Positions 36,101 through 47,529 of a DNA stretch of 64,000 nt are shown here, piece after piece. This DNA comes from Aegilops tauschii subsp. strangulata. Taxonomy: Eukaryota; Streptophyta; Magnoliopsida; Poales; Poaceae. Positions within the stretch are counted from its first letter, which is position 1; every line of letters starts with the position of its first letter. The DNA is taken from the NCBI RefSeq assembly GCF_002575655.3, contig NC_053036.3, positions 197,998,788-198,062,787 on the forward strand, read 5' to 3'. Under the pieces are notes generated by a model. It worked only from the letters and a program-made list of their open reading frames with translations, made no database searches and had not been told where the DNA came from. The position numbers and the translations under genes are program-made.

Positions 36101-36424
36101 GCGTTCCTTCCGGAACTAGACCCGGCGGACATTGCCCTAGGCTATCCCAGCTTGAAGGAAGACGGCACCCCCTTCGACCAAAGGGACTTTGCAGCCTGCG
36201 TGAAGATCGTACGCCCGGTGGGCACTCTCATTGGAAATGACACAGATCTGACCAAGTACCAGCCGGGTTACGATGCAGGGAATCAGAGGATCCCCACTCC
36301 GCGCTATGAAGCTATCAGCTTAGTCCCGCCGACTCGTAAGCACACCTTTGCCCCGGAAATTGACCCGGCCGGGTTAATTGACGAGGAAGCTCAATTTGAA
36401 GCTCTGAGCGGCATTGACTGGTAG
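33140..36424 (+). pseudogene. Gypsy-C antisense gene: Transposase_28-type protein
   Basis: Multi-exon gene on the strand opposite to gag-pol. The first coding exon 33140-34042 (301 codons) carries the domain known as 'putative gypsy type transposon' (EVVIFADHMSRGFAPPGSKFFRDVLNFF... LRPQDIGPNSVSNMCNFQVFCEVYLG). Proposed later exons: 34126-34281 (basic KKARKAKKAAKRAAPRKK), 34359-34460, 34512-34607, 34689-34753, 34826-35245, 35495-35771 (coiled coil FEADIFDLKTRLRTQETETRKANAKF) and 35863-36424. Frames match across junctions except for three faults: the first donor reads AT instead of GT (34043), one base is missing near 35052, and a frame change occurs near 36057. It was therefore intact recently. 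Family knowledge: additional antisense ORFs occur in Tat-lineage elements, with unknown function. Nuclear DNA or RNA binding is only a guess from the basic region. Confidence 0.75.
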
Positions 36425-37601
36425 TCGTCAACTTTCCAGGTCTTGGGAACAGCCGGAGGAGCGGAGAGGGATGAGCCGGAAGCTTCAACCCAGCAAGCAT
36501 CTTAACTCTGTAGGCGGCTTATTTAAACAATGCTTCACCCTTTTGGACTCAATGAGTCTTGTAATAGAATAGGACCAACACTTTAACTTTGCCGTGCCAT
36601 CGTGCATGTGTTGAATGCTGAATTCCATTAAAGTTGCTCCCTTATATTTCTCCGGGTCATAGTTGATCATTCATGTTCCTTAAGCTTAAATAGTTGTCTT
36701 TAACTATCCTGCATAGAAAGACAAATCACAAGTCTCTAGGCGGCTTACCGCACTGAAAATCATAGTCTCATACATATGACCTGGAATAAAGAGCTAAGTC
36801 ATGAAAGACTGATCCTCCATCATATCCTTGATACAACCATAATAACACACTTACCGGCCTTCAAGTATACTTCCGGTTTATATAACCCGGAATAGCAAGG
36901 TTTAGTACCTCAATTCCGGTTTACCAGTCTGAACAATGCCGATTGTGTTTGACTAGTACTGTGAATCAAAGTTAAGCCGGCAAAGTGATACCCGCCGTGC
37001 ACACTATTGAAATAATCAGAAGAACTTTTTGTAACTCAGAAAAGCTTAGGGGCTTCCGGTTCGAATACGACCAGAGACCCGTCCCAAAGGGGTTATGCCA
37101 AGATTCGAATGCGATCATATAGCCCCCAGTGGGTGTGGCGATGCCAATCAAGAGGGTACCGACAGCTATGTTCTCTTTGGTTCGAATACGACCCATGTTT
37201 GAACAGGAAGCCCCCAAATGACTTCAGGAGTTGTTTAACGACGCTGATTCAAATACGATCCACGTCGGCTCCCAAAGGGGTTAAACTATGATTCAAATAT
37301 GATAAAAGAAAACTCCCCAATGAGCTCGGCACTTTGCCAATCAAATGGGTATCGACAACTATGTTCTCTTTGGTTCGAATACGACCTATGTTTGAACAGG
37401 AAGCCCCCAAGTGACTATATTGTGTATGGCTAGATTCGAATGCGATCATAAGCCGGATCCTCCTTCAAGTTATCATGTGATCTTGTAATGAAAACAACAC
37501 ATTCACCTTTGGAAGAGAAAAAAGGACAGAGGTCCTGCTTTATTGCTTATCATAATATATACATGGCTTAGAGAAATATGTACATTATGAGAGCTGGCGG
37601 C
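36425..37601. other. Gypsy-C spacer between antisense gene and pol 3' ends
   Basis: The two genes converge here. The spacer contains the probable antisense 3' untranslated region (to about 36660) and, at 37040-37450, two diverged tandem copies of a ~192-bp unit marked by TTCGAATACGACCYATGTTT and GAACAGGAAGCCCCCAARTGAC (about 37181 and 37373). No further gene. Confidence 0.7.
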
Positions 37602-40600
37602 TCAAGTGTAATAAGGCCGAAGCTGAGCTATGTTCCACGGCCGACGGGTCTCTTCCTCCGACTTACGTGAATCTTTGTGCTCCCTTATGTCAATGAGGTA
37701 ATATGACCCGTTGTGCAAATTCTTGCTGACCACAAAGGGCCCTTCCCAAGGCGGGGATAACTTGTGCGCATCTGTTTGATCTTGGATGAGCCGGAGCACC
37801 AGATCGCCTTCCTGGAAGACCCGAGATTTAACCCGGCGACCATGATAACGGCGTAGGTCCTGTTGGTAAATCGCTAAGCGAGCTGCTGCCACCAACAAGT
37901 CAAGAGCATCTTGGCGCGCCTGTTCATTATCCACCTCAACATAAGCCGCCACTCGAGGCGAGTCATGACGGATGTCACTGGGGAGGACTGCCTCCGCTCC
38001 ATAAACCATGAAGAAAGGCGTGAAAGCTGTAGACCTGTTAGGAGTAGTGTTGATGCTCCACAACACGGAGGGTAACTCCTCCACCCAACAGCCCGGCGTC
38101 CGTTGTAAAGGGACCAAAAGCCGGGGTTTGATGCCTTTCAGAATCTCCTGATTAGCCCTCTCAGCTTGACCATTGGATTGAGGGTGAGCCACTGATGAAA
38201 CATCAAGTCTAATATGCTCTCGTTGACAAAACTCCTCCATGGCGCCTTTGGATAGATTGGTACCATTGTCAGTTATAATGCTGTGTGGAAAGCCAAAGCG
38301 AAAGATCACCTTTTTCATAAACTGAACTGCCGTGGCTGCATCACACTTGCTAACTGGCTCTGCTTCAACCCACTTGGTAAATTTGTCAACTGCCACCAAG
38401 AGGTGGGTCTTCTTATCCTTGGACCTTTTAAAAGGCCCAACCATATCAAGCCCCCAGACCGCAAAGGGCCAAGTAATTGGGATCATCCTCAGCTCCTGAG
38501 CCGGCACATGAGCCCGTCGCGAGAACCTTTGGCAACCATCACATTTACTGACCAAGTCCTCCGCATCAGCATGAGCCGTCAACCAATAAAAACCATGACG
38601 AAAAGCCTTGGCCACAAGAGATTTTGAGCCGGCGTGATGGCCACAATCCCCTTCGTGAATCTCACGCAAGATCTCTTGACCTTCCTCAGGGGAGACACAA
38701 CGCTGGAATGCTCCCGTAACACTGCGGCGATGCAACTCACCATTGATAACAACCATTGACTTAGACCGCCGGGTTATTTGTCTGGCCAAAGTTTCATCCT
38801 CCGGCAAATCTCCCTGGGTCATGTAAGCCAGATAGGGCACTGTCCAGTCCGGTATGATGTGGAGAGCCGCCACCAGTCGTGCCTCCGGGTCAGGGACAGC
38901 CAAGTCTTCCTCTGTAGGCAACTTAACAGAAGGGTTATGCAGGACGTCCAGGAAAATATTAGGCGGCACCGGTTTTCGCTGAGAGCCCAGCCGGCTTAAA
39001 GCATCAGCCGCCTCGTTCCTCCTGCGATCGATGTGCTCTACTTGGTAACCCTGAAAGTGCCCAGCAATGGCATCAACTTCACGGCGATAAGCCGCCATGA
39101 GAGGGTCCTTGGAGTCCCACTTTCCTGATACTTGTTGAGCCACCAAGTCTGAGTCGCCGAAGCACCTTACCCGGCTCAAGCTCATCTCCTTAGCCATCCG
39201 AAGACCGTGGAGCAAGGCCTCGTACTCAGCTGCATTGTTGGTGCAAGGAAACATCAATTGTAGCACATAATGGAACTTGTCACCATTAGGGGAAGCCAAT
39301 ACGACTCCAGCCCCCGAGCCCTCCAATTGCCTGGACCCATCGAAGTGAATAGTCCAATATGTGTTATCCGGCTTTTGTTCGGGCACTTGTAGCTCTGTCC
39401 AATCATTGATGAAATCCACCAAGGCCTGAGATTTAACAGCAGTGCGTGGCATGTATTTCAGACCATGAGGTCCGAGCTCTATAGCCCACTTAGCCACTCT
39501 CCCTGTGGCCTCTCTATTCTGAATGATATCTCCATGGGGGGAAGAACTGACCACAGTGATGGGGTGACCCTGGAAATAATGTTTAAGCTTCCGGCTTGCC
39601 ATGAACACACCATAAATAAGTTTCTGCCAATGCGGATACCGCTGCTTGGACTCAATGAGTACTTCGCTGACATAATAAACCGGCCGCTGAACCGGATGCT
39701 CCTTACCCTCTTCCTTGCGCTCCACCACCACGGCCACACTGACGGCTCGTGTGTTAGCAGCCACATACAGCAATAAAGGCTCCTTGTCAACCGGAGCAGC
39801 AAGGACTGGGGGCTCGGCCAGCTGTCTCTTCAAATCCTCAAAAGCAGTATTTGCTGCATCATTCCAGACAAAGTCATCAGTTTTCTTCATCAACTGGTAC
39901 AATGGCATGGCCTTCTCACCCAAAGGGCTTAAAGCAGCAATACGACCCGCCAAACGCTAGACGTCGTTTATGCACGCCGGCTTAGCCAGAGAGGTGATTG
40001 CCTTGATCTTCTCCGGGTTAGCTTCAATACCTCTGTTAGAAACCAAGAAACCCAAGAGCTTGCCTGCCGGAACACCAAAAACACATTTGGCCGGGTTAAG
40101 CATCATCTTGTAGACCCGGAGATTATCAAAGGTTTCTCTCAAATCATCTATCAAGGTTTTCTCCTCCCTGGACTTAACCACAATATCATCATCCACATAA
40201 GCATGGACATTGCGCCTAATCTGGTTATGAAGACAGTTCTGCACGCAACGCTGATAAGTCGCCTGTGCACTCTTGAGCCCAAAAGGCATAGATACATAGC
40301 AGAAGGCTCCAAAGGGAGTGATGAACGCCGTCTTCTCTTGGTCCTTAACTGCCATTTTAATCTGATGGTATCCAGAATAAGCATCCAAGAAACTCAAGCG
40401 CTCGCAACCCGCCGTAGCATCAATGATTTGATCAATACGGGGAAGAGCAAAAGGATCAGCTGGACACGCCTTGTTTAAGTCCCTGTAGTCCACGCACATC
40501 CGCCAGGTGCCATTCTTCTTGAGCACGAGCACCGGGTTAGCTAACCACTCTGGGTGAAAGACTTCAACAATAAACCCGGCCGCCAAGAGCCGGGCCACCT

Positions 40601-40784
40601 CTTCACCAATAGCTTTCCGCCTCTCTTCATTAAACCGTCGAAGGAATTGCCTGTCCGGCTTAAATTTCGGATCAACATTGAGAGTGTGCTCAGCGAGTTC
40701 TCTAGGTACACCTGGCATGTCAGAAGGTTTCCATGCAAAAATGTCCCTATTCTCACGGATGAACTCGATGAGCGCGCTTTCCTA
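37602..40784 (-). pseudogene. Gypsy-C pol: reverse transcriptase, RNase H, archaeal-type RNase H, integrase
   Basis: Lies in frame with the protease, beyond the TAG at 40782-40784. RT: MRLNKAC-type core (VDYRDLNKACPADPFALPRID, DAYSGYHQI, MPFGLKSAQATYQ). The catalytic box reads YVDDD rather than YVDD because of an extra GAT triplet (about 40183-40199). A TAG at 39957-39959 (expected CAG) interrupts between RT and RNase H. The first RNase H is the degenerate gypsy type. The second (IHFDGSRQLEGSGAGVV, NNAAEYEALLHGL, FGDSDLVAQQVSG, RNEAADALSRLG) is the archaeal type that marks the Tat lineage. Integrase: H2C2 finger (HEGDCGHHAG... CDGCQRF), then D (GLDMVGPF), D (IITDNGTN) and E (NGQAERANQ). The reading frame ends at 37602. 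Confidence 0.92.
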
Positions 40785-41580
40785 TTTTGGATCCAGATTG
40801 GCACTGACGCTAAACTGCTGAGATGAATCGCCTGGAACGAAGTCAACAAGTTTAGTCTCATCAGCCGACTTAAATTTCATTGCCGGCTCATGCTCCGTAG
40901 TCGGCTTTTTCAGAGAGGTCATATCTGTTGGGTCAACATTGTCCTTGTAAAACTTCAACTCCTCTGTTGCGCAAACAGACTCTGCATAAGCTGCATCGCC
41001 TTCCTCACACTCCAAGGCCACCTTCCGGCTGCCGTGAACCGTAATGGTCCCATTATGACCCGGCATTTTGAGCTGCAAATACACGTAACACGGCCGTGCC
41101 ATGATCTTGGCGTAAGCCGGCCGCCCAAATATGGCATGGTACGGACTTCTTATCTTGACCACCTCAAAGGTCAATTTTTCCACCCTGTAGTTGTGCTCGT
41201 CTCCAAAGGCCACTTCCAACTCGATCTTGCCGACTGGATAAGCCGACTTACCAGGTACCACACCATGGAAAATAGTGTTTGACTGGCTGAGGTTCTTATC
41301 AATCAACCCCATACGACGGAAAGTCTCATAATAGAGGATGTTGATGCTGCTGCCTCCATCCATGAGCACCTTAGTGAACTTATATCCTTCCACCTGAGGA
41401 GCCACCACCAAGGCCAAGTGACCCGGATTATCCACCCGGGGAGGGTGATCCTCCCTACTCCACACTATAGGTTGCTCAGACCATCGTAAATAGCGTGGAA
41501 CCGCCGGCTCAACAGCATTCACAGCCCTCTTATGAAGCTTCTGATCTCGCTTACACAGACTGGTGGTAAATACATGGTAC
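40782..41580 (-). CDS. Gypsy-C protease segment
   Basis: Aspartic protease with DGGSSINILYYETF (Asp in the usual D-[ST]-G position, here D-G-G) and ILFGRP-like IFGRPAYAKIM. It follows the gag frame by a -1 shift at five G (41617-41621 on plus, C run) and ends at a TAG whose context AAA TAG GAA is shared with B and D. The sequence beyond stays open into RT. It would process the polyprotein during particle assembly. Whether -1 frameshifting or a fixed mutation links it to gag is unresolved. Confidence 0.8.
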
Positions 41581-44140
41581 TGCCCACCGCTAAGCTGCTT
41601 TGGAATGGTCTGATAACCCCCTGCTGCTGTTGATGACCCTGGCCAGACTGCTGATTAAAGCCCCCTTGACCGTTCTGAGGATTAGAATTTGAGCCGCCGC
41701 CTGGACCATGAAAGCCGCCGGCGCCTGGGCCACCGCCCGGGCCATTGTTGCCGTTAAAGGCGTTGGAATTCTTAAAGGCCTTCATGACTGCACAATCCTT
41801 CCATAGATGAGTAGCTGGCTTCTCTCTAGAGCCATGCCTTGGACAAGGCTCATTCAACAGTTGCTCCAGCGTCGGACCTGACCCGCCGGCTCGGGGAGGG
41901 GGCCTCCCCTTGCGTCTCTGGCTATTACCCTGTGAACTGGCGTTGGCCACGAACTCTAGGCTGCCATCGGCCTTACGCTTGCCACCTCCTTGGTTCCCCG
42001 GGTTATGCTGAGGGCCCTTGCCATTGCCGTTCTTCTTTCCCTTCCCTGTCCTTTCATCATCTGAAGCGGGGTCCTTGGTACTATCAGAATCGGCGTACTT
42101 GACGAGAGCCGCCATCAGCGTACCCATGTCATTGTAGTCGCGCTTAAGCCGCCCGAGTTTCATCTTCAGGGGCAGAAAACGACAATTTTGCTCCAACATT
42201 AAGACTGCAGAGCCGGCATCCATCTTATCCGATGAGTGTATGATCTCTTTGACCCGGCGAACCCAATGTGTCGTAGACTCACCCTCCTGTTGCTTACAGT
42301 TAGTCAAATCCACTATTGACATAGACTGTCTACATGTGTCTTTGAAGTTTTGTATGAACCGGGCCTTCAGCTCAGCCCAAGACCCGATGGAATTCGGCGG
42401 TAGCCCTTTCAACCAAGTGCGGGCAGTCCCATCTAGCATCATGGTGAAGTACTTGGCCATCGCCGCTTCACTGACCTCCCGCAGTTCCATGGCCATCTCG
42501 TAACTTTCGATCCAGGCTGCGGGTTGTAAGTCAGCCGTGTAATTAGGAACCTTCCTAGGGCCTTTGAAGTCCTTGCGTAGACGCTCATTGCGGAGAGCTG
42601 GCACTAAACAAGGGACACCTCCGGTCCTGGTAGGGATACCCACATCGACGGAAGTCGTCGGATAAGCCGGGGGAGTCTGGTAAGCCGTCAACTGAGGCAC
42701 CTGCTCCGCCTCTTGCCGCGATGTGTCTTGGTCTGCTGCGTGAAAGGCTCCGTTATGAGCCGGGCCATGGCCAGGGGGCGGGTCATGGCGTCGGACATTA
42801 CTTGAGCCGGTCGCTGAGACCATGTGTCTGCTGTAACTCGGGCTCCGGCCTGGACGAGGGGTCGAGTGGATCCTATCCCGGCTGTAAGAGTACGCCTCTT
42901 GCTGCGCCAGTGCTGTCTGAAGGAGCTCCCTGACTCGGCAGGTTTCAATAGCCGTCGGAGAGTCGCCGTCAATTGGGAGGGCCGCCAGCTGTGCTGCCGC
43001 GGCTACCATGTTCTCCAGCGGGTTAGCATAATGACCCGGTGGTATTGGCACATACTGAGGCGGGGCAGGGTTCACCCGGGGAGGCCCCATCACTTGTGGC
43101 TGAACAGGGGTCCCAGACCCGGGCACTATGATCCCTGGCGGGTTACTAGACCCTGCACCTGGCGTGTTGAAGAGGTTTCGAGGATCGTAAACCGGAGGGA
43201 GTCGAGATTGGGCCTTTTGATGCCTCCTTCTCATGACCTCATTGGACGCGTTCTGATCCATCGTGAGCCGGAAGGACTGCGCCTGAATCAACTGAGTTTG
43301 GGCGTCGAGAGCCGCCCTCTCCGCAGCCATCCTGATCCCTTCCGCTGCCAGATCCTCTTTGGCTTTCACGAGATGTAACTTTAACTGCACCACCTCCGCG
43401 TCATGCTGTGCTTGATCCGCCGGGTCAACCGCGGCGGTCAACAGGACTGTCATCTTGTCCGTGAGATCCATCAGCACCTGAGCCGGCGAGGGCACCGGGT
43501 TTCCCGCCCCAGCAGCAGGGTTCTGAACAGGCTGCGCACCGGCCATGAAGATTCCAACCCGGCTCAGCAGCTCAAATGGGTCCGGAATACTGTCACCATC
43601 GGAACAACCCATTAGCCTGCCATCTTGAAGCTGATACAACGAGTTCGACTCATCTGTGGATGATTCGCCATCAGAGCCGGCGGCCGTCTCATCAGCAGAT
43701 CCAGATCCACCAGAGAGCCCTCCATGGATACATCCCACGAAAGCGTGCTTCAAGGCAGGCAGGGCCCGGGCAGGTCGTGCGCACTGAGCCGTCTCGATGA
43801 GATCGGCGCAGAGATCCGGCTCAGGGCCCGGCTCACCAATCTTGCCAATGAAAACATGAATTCCGCCGAAGGGGACCCGGTATCCGTACTCAATTGAGCC
43901 GGCGTCGGGGCCCCAGCTTGCATCGTCGATGTAGAGCTTGCCGCGACGACTCTTGGTCATCCGGCCCACAGCGTATCCCTTGAGCCCTTCGAAGCTGCCC
44001 TTCAAGAACTCAAATCCACCGTGCGCTGGCCCCACGGTGGGCGCCAACTGTCGTGGAATTGTCACGGCAGATGTCCTCAAGCTAGGACTTAGTCGTGGAG
44101 CCATCGCCGCTAGGAAGCTGGAAGGGGTTAAACGGGACAA
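41519..44140 (-). CDS. Gypsy-C gag, open from inside the 5' LTR
   Basis: 873 codons without interruption. The first ATG (44140) lies 92 nt inside the 5' LTR. The frame crosses the LTR end and the primer binding site (read as LAPTVGP) before the conserved HGGFEFLKGSFEGLKG. Other possible starts are GRMTKSRRGKLY (near 43963) and MDLTDKM (about 43471). The capsid homology region is roughly residues 520-640 (WIESYEMAMELREV... TARTWLKGLPPNSIGSWAELKARFIQNFKDTC). A long Pro/Ala-rich coiled-coil part lies before it, and a Cys/His patch CPRHGSREKPATHLWKDC and Gly/Gln-rich tail after it. Its length exceeds typical Ty3-gypsy gag, as is usual in the Tat lineage. Confidence 0.88.
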   Translation of the reverse strand: MSRLTPSSFLAAMAPRLSPSLRTSAVTIPRQLAPTVGPAHGGFEFLKGSFEGLKGYAVGRMTKSRRGKLYIDDASWGPDAGSIEYGYRVPFGGIHVFIGKIGEPGPEPDLCADLIETAQCARPARALPALKHAFVGCIHGGLSGGSGSADETAAGSDGESSTDESNSLYQLQDGRLMGCSDGDSIPDPFELLSRVGIFMAGAQPVQNPAAGAGNPVPSPAQVLMDLTDKMTVLLTAAVDPADQAQHDAEVVQLKLHLVKAKEDLAAEGIRMAAERAALDAQTQLIQAQSFRLTMDQNASNEVMRRRHQKAQSRLPPVYDPRNLFNTPGAGSSNPPGIIVPGSGTPVQPQVMGPPRVNPAPPQYVPIPPGHYANPLENMVAAAAQLAALPIDGDSPTAIETCRVRELLQTALAQQEAYSYSRDRIHSTPRPGRSPSYSRHMVSATGSSNVRRHDPPPGHGPAHNGAFHAADQDTSRQEAEQVPQLTAYQTPPAYPTTSVDVGIPTRTGGVPCLVPALRNERLRKDFKGPRKVPNYTADLQPAAWIESYEMAMELREVSEAAMAKYFTMMLDGTARTWLKGLPPNSIGSWAELKARFIQNFKDTCRQSMSIVDLTNCKQQEGESTTHWVRRVKEIIHSSDKMDAGSAVLMLEQNCRFLPLKMKLGRLKRDYNDMGTLMAALVKYADSDSTKDPASDDERTGKGKKNGNGKGPQHNPGNQGGGKRKADGSLEFVANASSQGNSQRRKGRPPPRAGGSGPTLEQLLNEPCPRHGSREKPATHLWKDCAVMKAFKNSNAFNGNNGPGGGPGAGGFHGPGGGSNSNPQNGQGGFNQQSGQGHQQQQGVIRPFQSSLAVGSTMYLPPVCVSEIRSFIRGL

Positions 44141-44567
44141 GGAATACGAGGGTTTATACTGGTTCGGCCCCTTACGGTGAAGGTAAAAGCCTACGTCCAG
44201 TGGAGGTGGTATTGATTAGGGTTTCGAGGACCAGGGAGCTTAACTGCTATGCCTGGCTCTCGATCAGATTTTTCCTGTCCCTAAACTGCTGCCGGGTCGT
44301 CCCTTTATATAGAGAGGTTGACGCCCAGCAGCTCTCAGAGTCCCGGCCGGCTCATAAGAGTGTCCGGCTCGGACTCTCAACTATTCTTCCCTTACACTAC
44401 AAGTTCTACCATAATGATGGTTGTAACTACGGGCCTTAAGCCATATCCGGGTCTTAAGCCCATCTTTGGCCCACCGTCTTCAAGCTTGGCGCCGGGCTTC
44501 CGGCGATGACCATTATGAGTAACCCGGCCCCTCCTGGCGGGTGACTCTAAGGTTTATATCCTCAACA
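44049..44567 (-). repeat. Gypsy-C 5' LTR
   Basis: 519 bp, TGTCGTGG...CTCAACA on plus. The sense promoter TATATAAAG (minus strand) is at about 44300-44311. The primer binding site lies immediately left of the LTR (44029-44046). Confidence 0.95.
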
Positions 44568-45161
44568 GTATCCCTTGAGCCCTTCGAAGCTGCCCTTCAA
44601 GAACTCAAATCCACCGTGCGCGAGCCCCACGGTGGGCGCCAACTGTCGTGGAATTATCACGGCAGATGTCCTCGTGCAAGGACTTAGTCGTGGAGCCATT
44701 GCAGCTAGGAAGCTTAAAGGGATTAAGCGGGACAAAGGACACGAGGATTATACTGGTTCAGCCCCTTACAGTGAAGGTAAAAGCCTATGTCCATTTGAGG
44801 TTGTATTGATTAGGGTTTCGACGACCAGGAGCTAAACCGCCCTGCCTGGTTATCGATTTGATCTTCCTTGTCCTAAACCACCGCCGGGTCGTCCCTTTAT
44901 ATAGAGAGGTTGACGCCCATCGGCTCTCAGAGTCCCGGCCGGCTTATTACAATGTCCGGCTCGGACTCTTAACTATTCTTGCCTTACACTACAAGTTTCA
45001 TCATAACGGCGGTTATCACTACGGGCCTTAAGCCATCTCCGGGTCTTAAGCCCATCTCTGACCCGCCATCTTCACGTCTGGTGCTGGGCTTCACGTGATG
45101 ATCATTATGACGTAACCTGGCCCCTCCTGGGCGGGTGACTGTAATGGTTATATCCTCAACA
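44568..45161 (-). mobile_element. Gypsy-B 5' LTR, primer binding site and gag start
   Basis: LTR 44644-45161 (518 bp) is visibly diverged from the C LTR but keeps its ends and TATA box. 44568-44643 holds the PBS and the start of gag, matching 43973-44048 of C, and begins with GTATC, the C target duplication. It therefore belongs to the element whose gag continues at 31536. Confidence 0.9.
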
Positions 45162-45878
45162 GGAGGCGAGGCCGCGTGGGAGGACGCGCGCCCGGGGAGG
45201 TTGGACTCGTACCAAGTGACAGATAGCAGCGGCGGCAATCGAAGACAGGGCCACTTCGGCGAGAGGGAAAACAAAACCGGGGCGGTCCGACAGCGCGGCA
45301 GTACGAGGTCGAGTCGGAGCTGAGGAACAGTGGGGCCGGCTTGGCGCGGCAACGATGCACGTCCGAGGAATCTCACGCCCGTTAACTTTCTCCAACGAGC
45401 CATCATTGACGTACGGCGCTGGTGATTGGACCTGTCGCCAGCTTGACCCGGTGTTGCAATCCTTGTCCAAACATGCATGCTCACGTGAAGCAGGGCAGGT
45501 TGCCTCCTCAAAATCACTTTATGCAATCCGTAACAATGTATAGTCTTGCCTCGTATTTTGACTCTTGCCCACACGCGCCTGTCGATGTAGATTGATCTGA
45601 CGTGGTGTACAGCAGCTGGAGCACAATTCCTGCCGGCCTCAAAAAATTGATCTTCTATCCGGATTTGACAGATGGCGTTTCATCAGCGATACGCACAGGA
45701 ACGCCAAACCCTAAATTCCCTTGAACTTTGAACGGGACTTGATCCGACCGTGTGCCTTCGAGACAATGTAAATCTTTCTGCAATGATTCCTCTTCACCCA
45801 GAAAATTGCAAATTTCTTGATCCCTGATAAAGATCCCTTCAAGAACTCAACACCACCGTGCGCAGGCCCCACGGTGGG
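45162..45878 (-). mobile_element. Gypsy-E leader/gag remnant
   Basis: From 45878 downward the minus strand reads (TVG)PAHGGVEFLKGSLSGIKKF, then RKIYIVSKAHGRIKSRSKFKGI and a stop at 45711. This is homologous to the gag start of C (PAHGGFEFLKGSFEGLKG... GKLYIDD). The PBS is split by Gypsy-D at GTGGG. 45162-45700 has no recognisable domain; it is probably E internal sequence but could be host DNA. The right edge of the Gypsy-B LTR fixes the left boundary (flank GGAGG). Confidence 0.65.
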
Positions 45879-47088
45879 TGTCGGGTGGTTGGTGCGACAT
45901 ATGCCAAGGGATGGCTTATCATTGTGGGAGCCAATAAAACGTCGCCGGTGCCTGGAAACGGGATGAGGCGAAGACATGCACGCCGGCGAATCTTACCCAG
46001 GTTCGGGGCTCTCCGAGGAGATAACACCCCTAGTCCTGCTCTGCGGGGTCTCCGCATGATCACTAGATCGATAAAAGGTAGCTACAATTGCTCCTAGAGC
46101 TGTTGAGATCAAGGGAGAAGAAGAACAAGGCTAGCTCTTGCTTCTCTCTATCTATGGTGTGTGTGCTATGCTTAGAGGGCAACTCTATGCTCAGAGGCCA
46201 ACTATGCTTAGGTGCGAACCCTTTGCATGGGTGCTCCGGGGGGTTTATATAGGCCTACCCCCTGGGGGTACAATGGTAATCCGGCTGGGCTCTGGCCCTA
46301 GCCGTCAGTGTCTACGCTCGCCGGCTTCTCCGCCGGCTGCTGGGTCCCGCTGGTTGGTGGGTCCCGCCGGCTGCCGGCTACTCGGTCGACAGGCCGGCCC
46401 CACCGCATAGGGTCTTGTCGGCGGCTGCTTACTGTAGCCTCGCCTGTGATGACGAGGGCTTTGTCGAGGTAAGCATGGCCACAGTGGGCCGCCTCGGGGG
46501 CTATCACTGTAGCCTTACCTCGTCTTGTCTCCTTAATGGGGCTCCTGCTTCGAGGAAGGGAGTAGCCGGCTTCTGGAGGCCGGCTACGCTCTTGGCCGAC
46601 TGGGAAAGGCCGGGCCACCTTCACGCCTCTCTCTGGCCGAAGGGGCCCGCCGCCCGCGGGCCATATGGGAGTCGGTCGTGGGTGACGTCGAGGCCAATAT
46701 GGCTACAGTGCCGAGCCGCACGGGGGACGTCCGTCCCGTACGGCCTCCTGTAGCCACGCCCGCCTCGGGCTTCGGGGGTAGTGGGCCGCACTATGGCCAC
46801 ACCCCGTCACGTCGCCGTTATGTGGGAGTGGTTTGGAGTGGTTGTGGTCTTGGCCGGCTCCTAGGAGTCGGCGTCCTTCTTGGCCGGCTTCTTGGAGTCG
46901 GCCACCCCATAGTCGTCCTGGGGAGGAGTTGGTGAGGCTGGGTCGCCTTCCAGGAGTTGGCTTTAGTGGTAGCCGGCCAGGGAAGGCGGCCCAATGCTCG
47001 GTAGTGCTTGGAGGCCCGAAGGCCTGATAATTTTTTCAGAAGAACCAGGGGCAGTCGGTTAGGCTACCCGTGGCCATTTACTCCGACA
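45879..47088 (-). repeat. Gypsy-D 3' LTR
   Basis: TGTCGGGTGG...CTCCGACA on plus. The sense TATA is the reverse of TTTATATAGG at about 46246. It is 3 bp longer than the 5' LTR owing to two small indels near 46999 and 47032. Confidence 0.95.
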
Positions 47089-47523
47089 GTAGTCCCCGAA
47101 GCTGATTGGGCTTCGAGGTAGAGTGGGTTTTGAGAAGCTCGATCAGCTTCCTATCGTGACAAGCCGACAGCTGGGAGCCGGCCTTGGTCAGGCGCGCCGC
47201 CCGAGTCGAAATCTTCTGGAGTCGGAGGGCGGGAACCCGCTGGCACGTGCACCGGGCCGCGGGCCGGCCATGGGCCGTCGGCGAGCCACGTGGCCGGAAA
47301 GCCTGCCAGCCCACGCGCGTGACGGGACGTCGCCGCAGGGAGGGGGCCCGCCACATCCGCGCCCCGGCCCAGGCGCGGATCCTTTGAATCCCGAAACCGC
47401 CTGCATGTTTCGTGCGGCAGTTTCGGCTCGCCTTTATGCGCAATAATCGCGAGACGTGGGGGGAGTGGGCGCAGTTAAGCCCACGTCTCCCCCCCGCGTC
47501 CGGCCTCTTCGGCCTCGTGAGGC

Positions 47524-47529
47524 TATAAG
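47524..47529 (+). promoter_or_regulatory. TATA box of the Gypsy-D antisense gene
   Basis: TATAAG in GAGGCTATAAGTAGGGGG lies 435 bp inside the 3' LTR and about 145 bp before the ATG at 47669, in an otherwise GC-rich region. No leader intron is evident, unlike Gypsy-C. Confidence 0.55.

Larger units (their letters stand above)
31537..44567 (-). mobile_element. Gypsy-C: complete Tat-lineage Ty3-gypsy element with antisense gene
   Basis: Complete element of 13,031 bp. The 5' LTR is 44049-44567, the 3' LTR is 31537-32055 (519 bp each), and the target duplication is GTATC (31532-31536 and 44568-44572). The primer binding site TGGCGCCCACCGTGGGGC lies 2 bp inside the 5' LTR. Order on the minus strand: gag, protease, RT, RNase H, archaeal-type RNase H, integrase. 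A plus-strand gene (33140-36424) lies between integrase and the 3' LTR. The LTRs differ at about 10 positions by eye (8 transitions), a young insertion. It is inserted in the gag start of Gypsy-B, a member of the same broader family. Confidence 0.95.

Noticed and set aside
45839..46410. Open frames within the Gypsy-D LTRs (repeated at 58473-59220)
   Set aside because: The same frames appear in both LTR copies because the LTR is duplicated; apart from the gag extension at 58873 there is no sign that they are coding.
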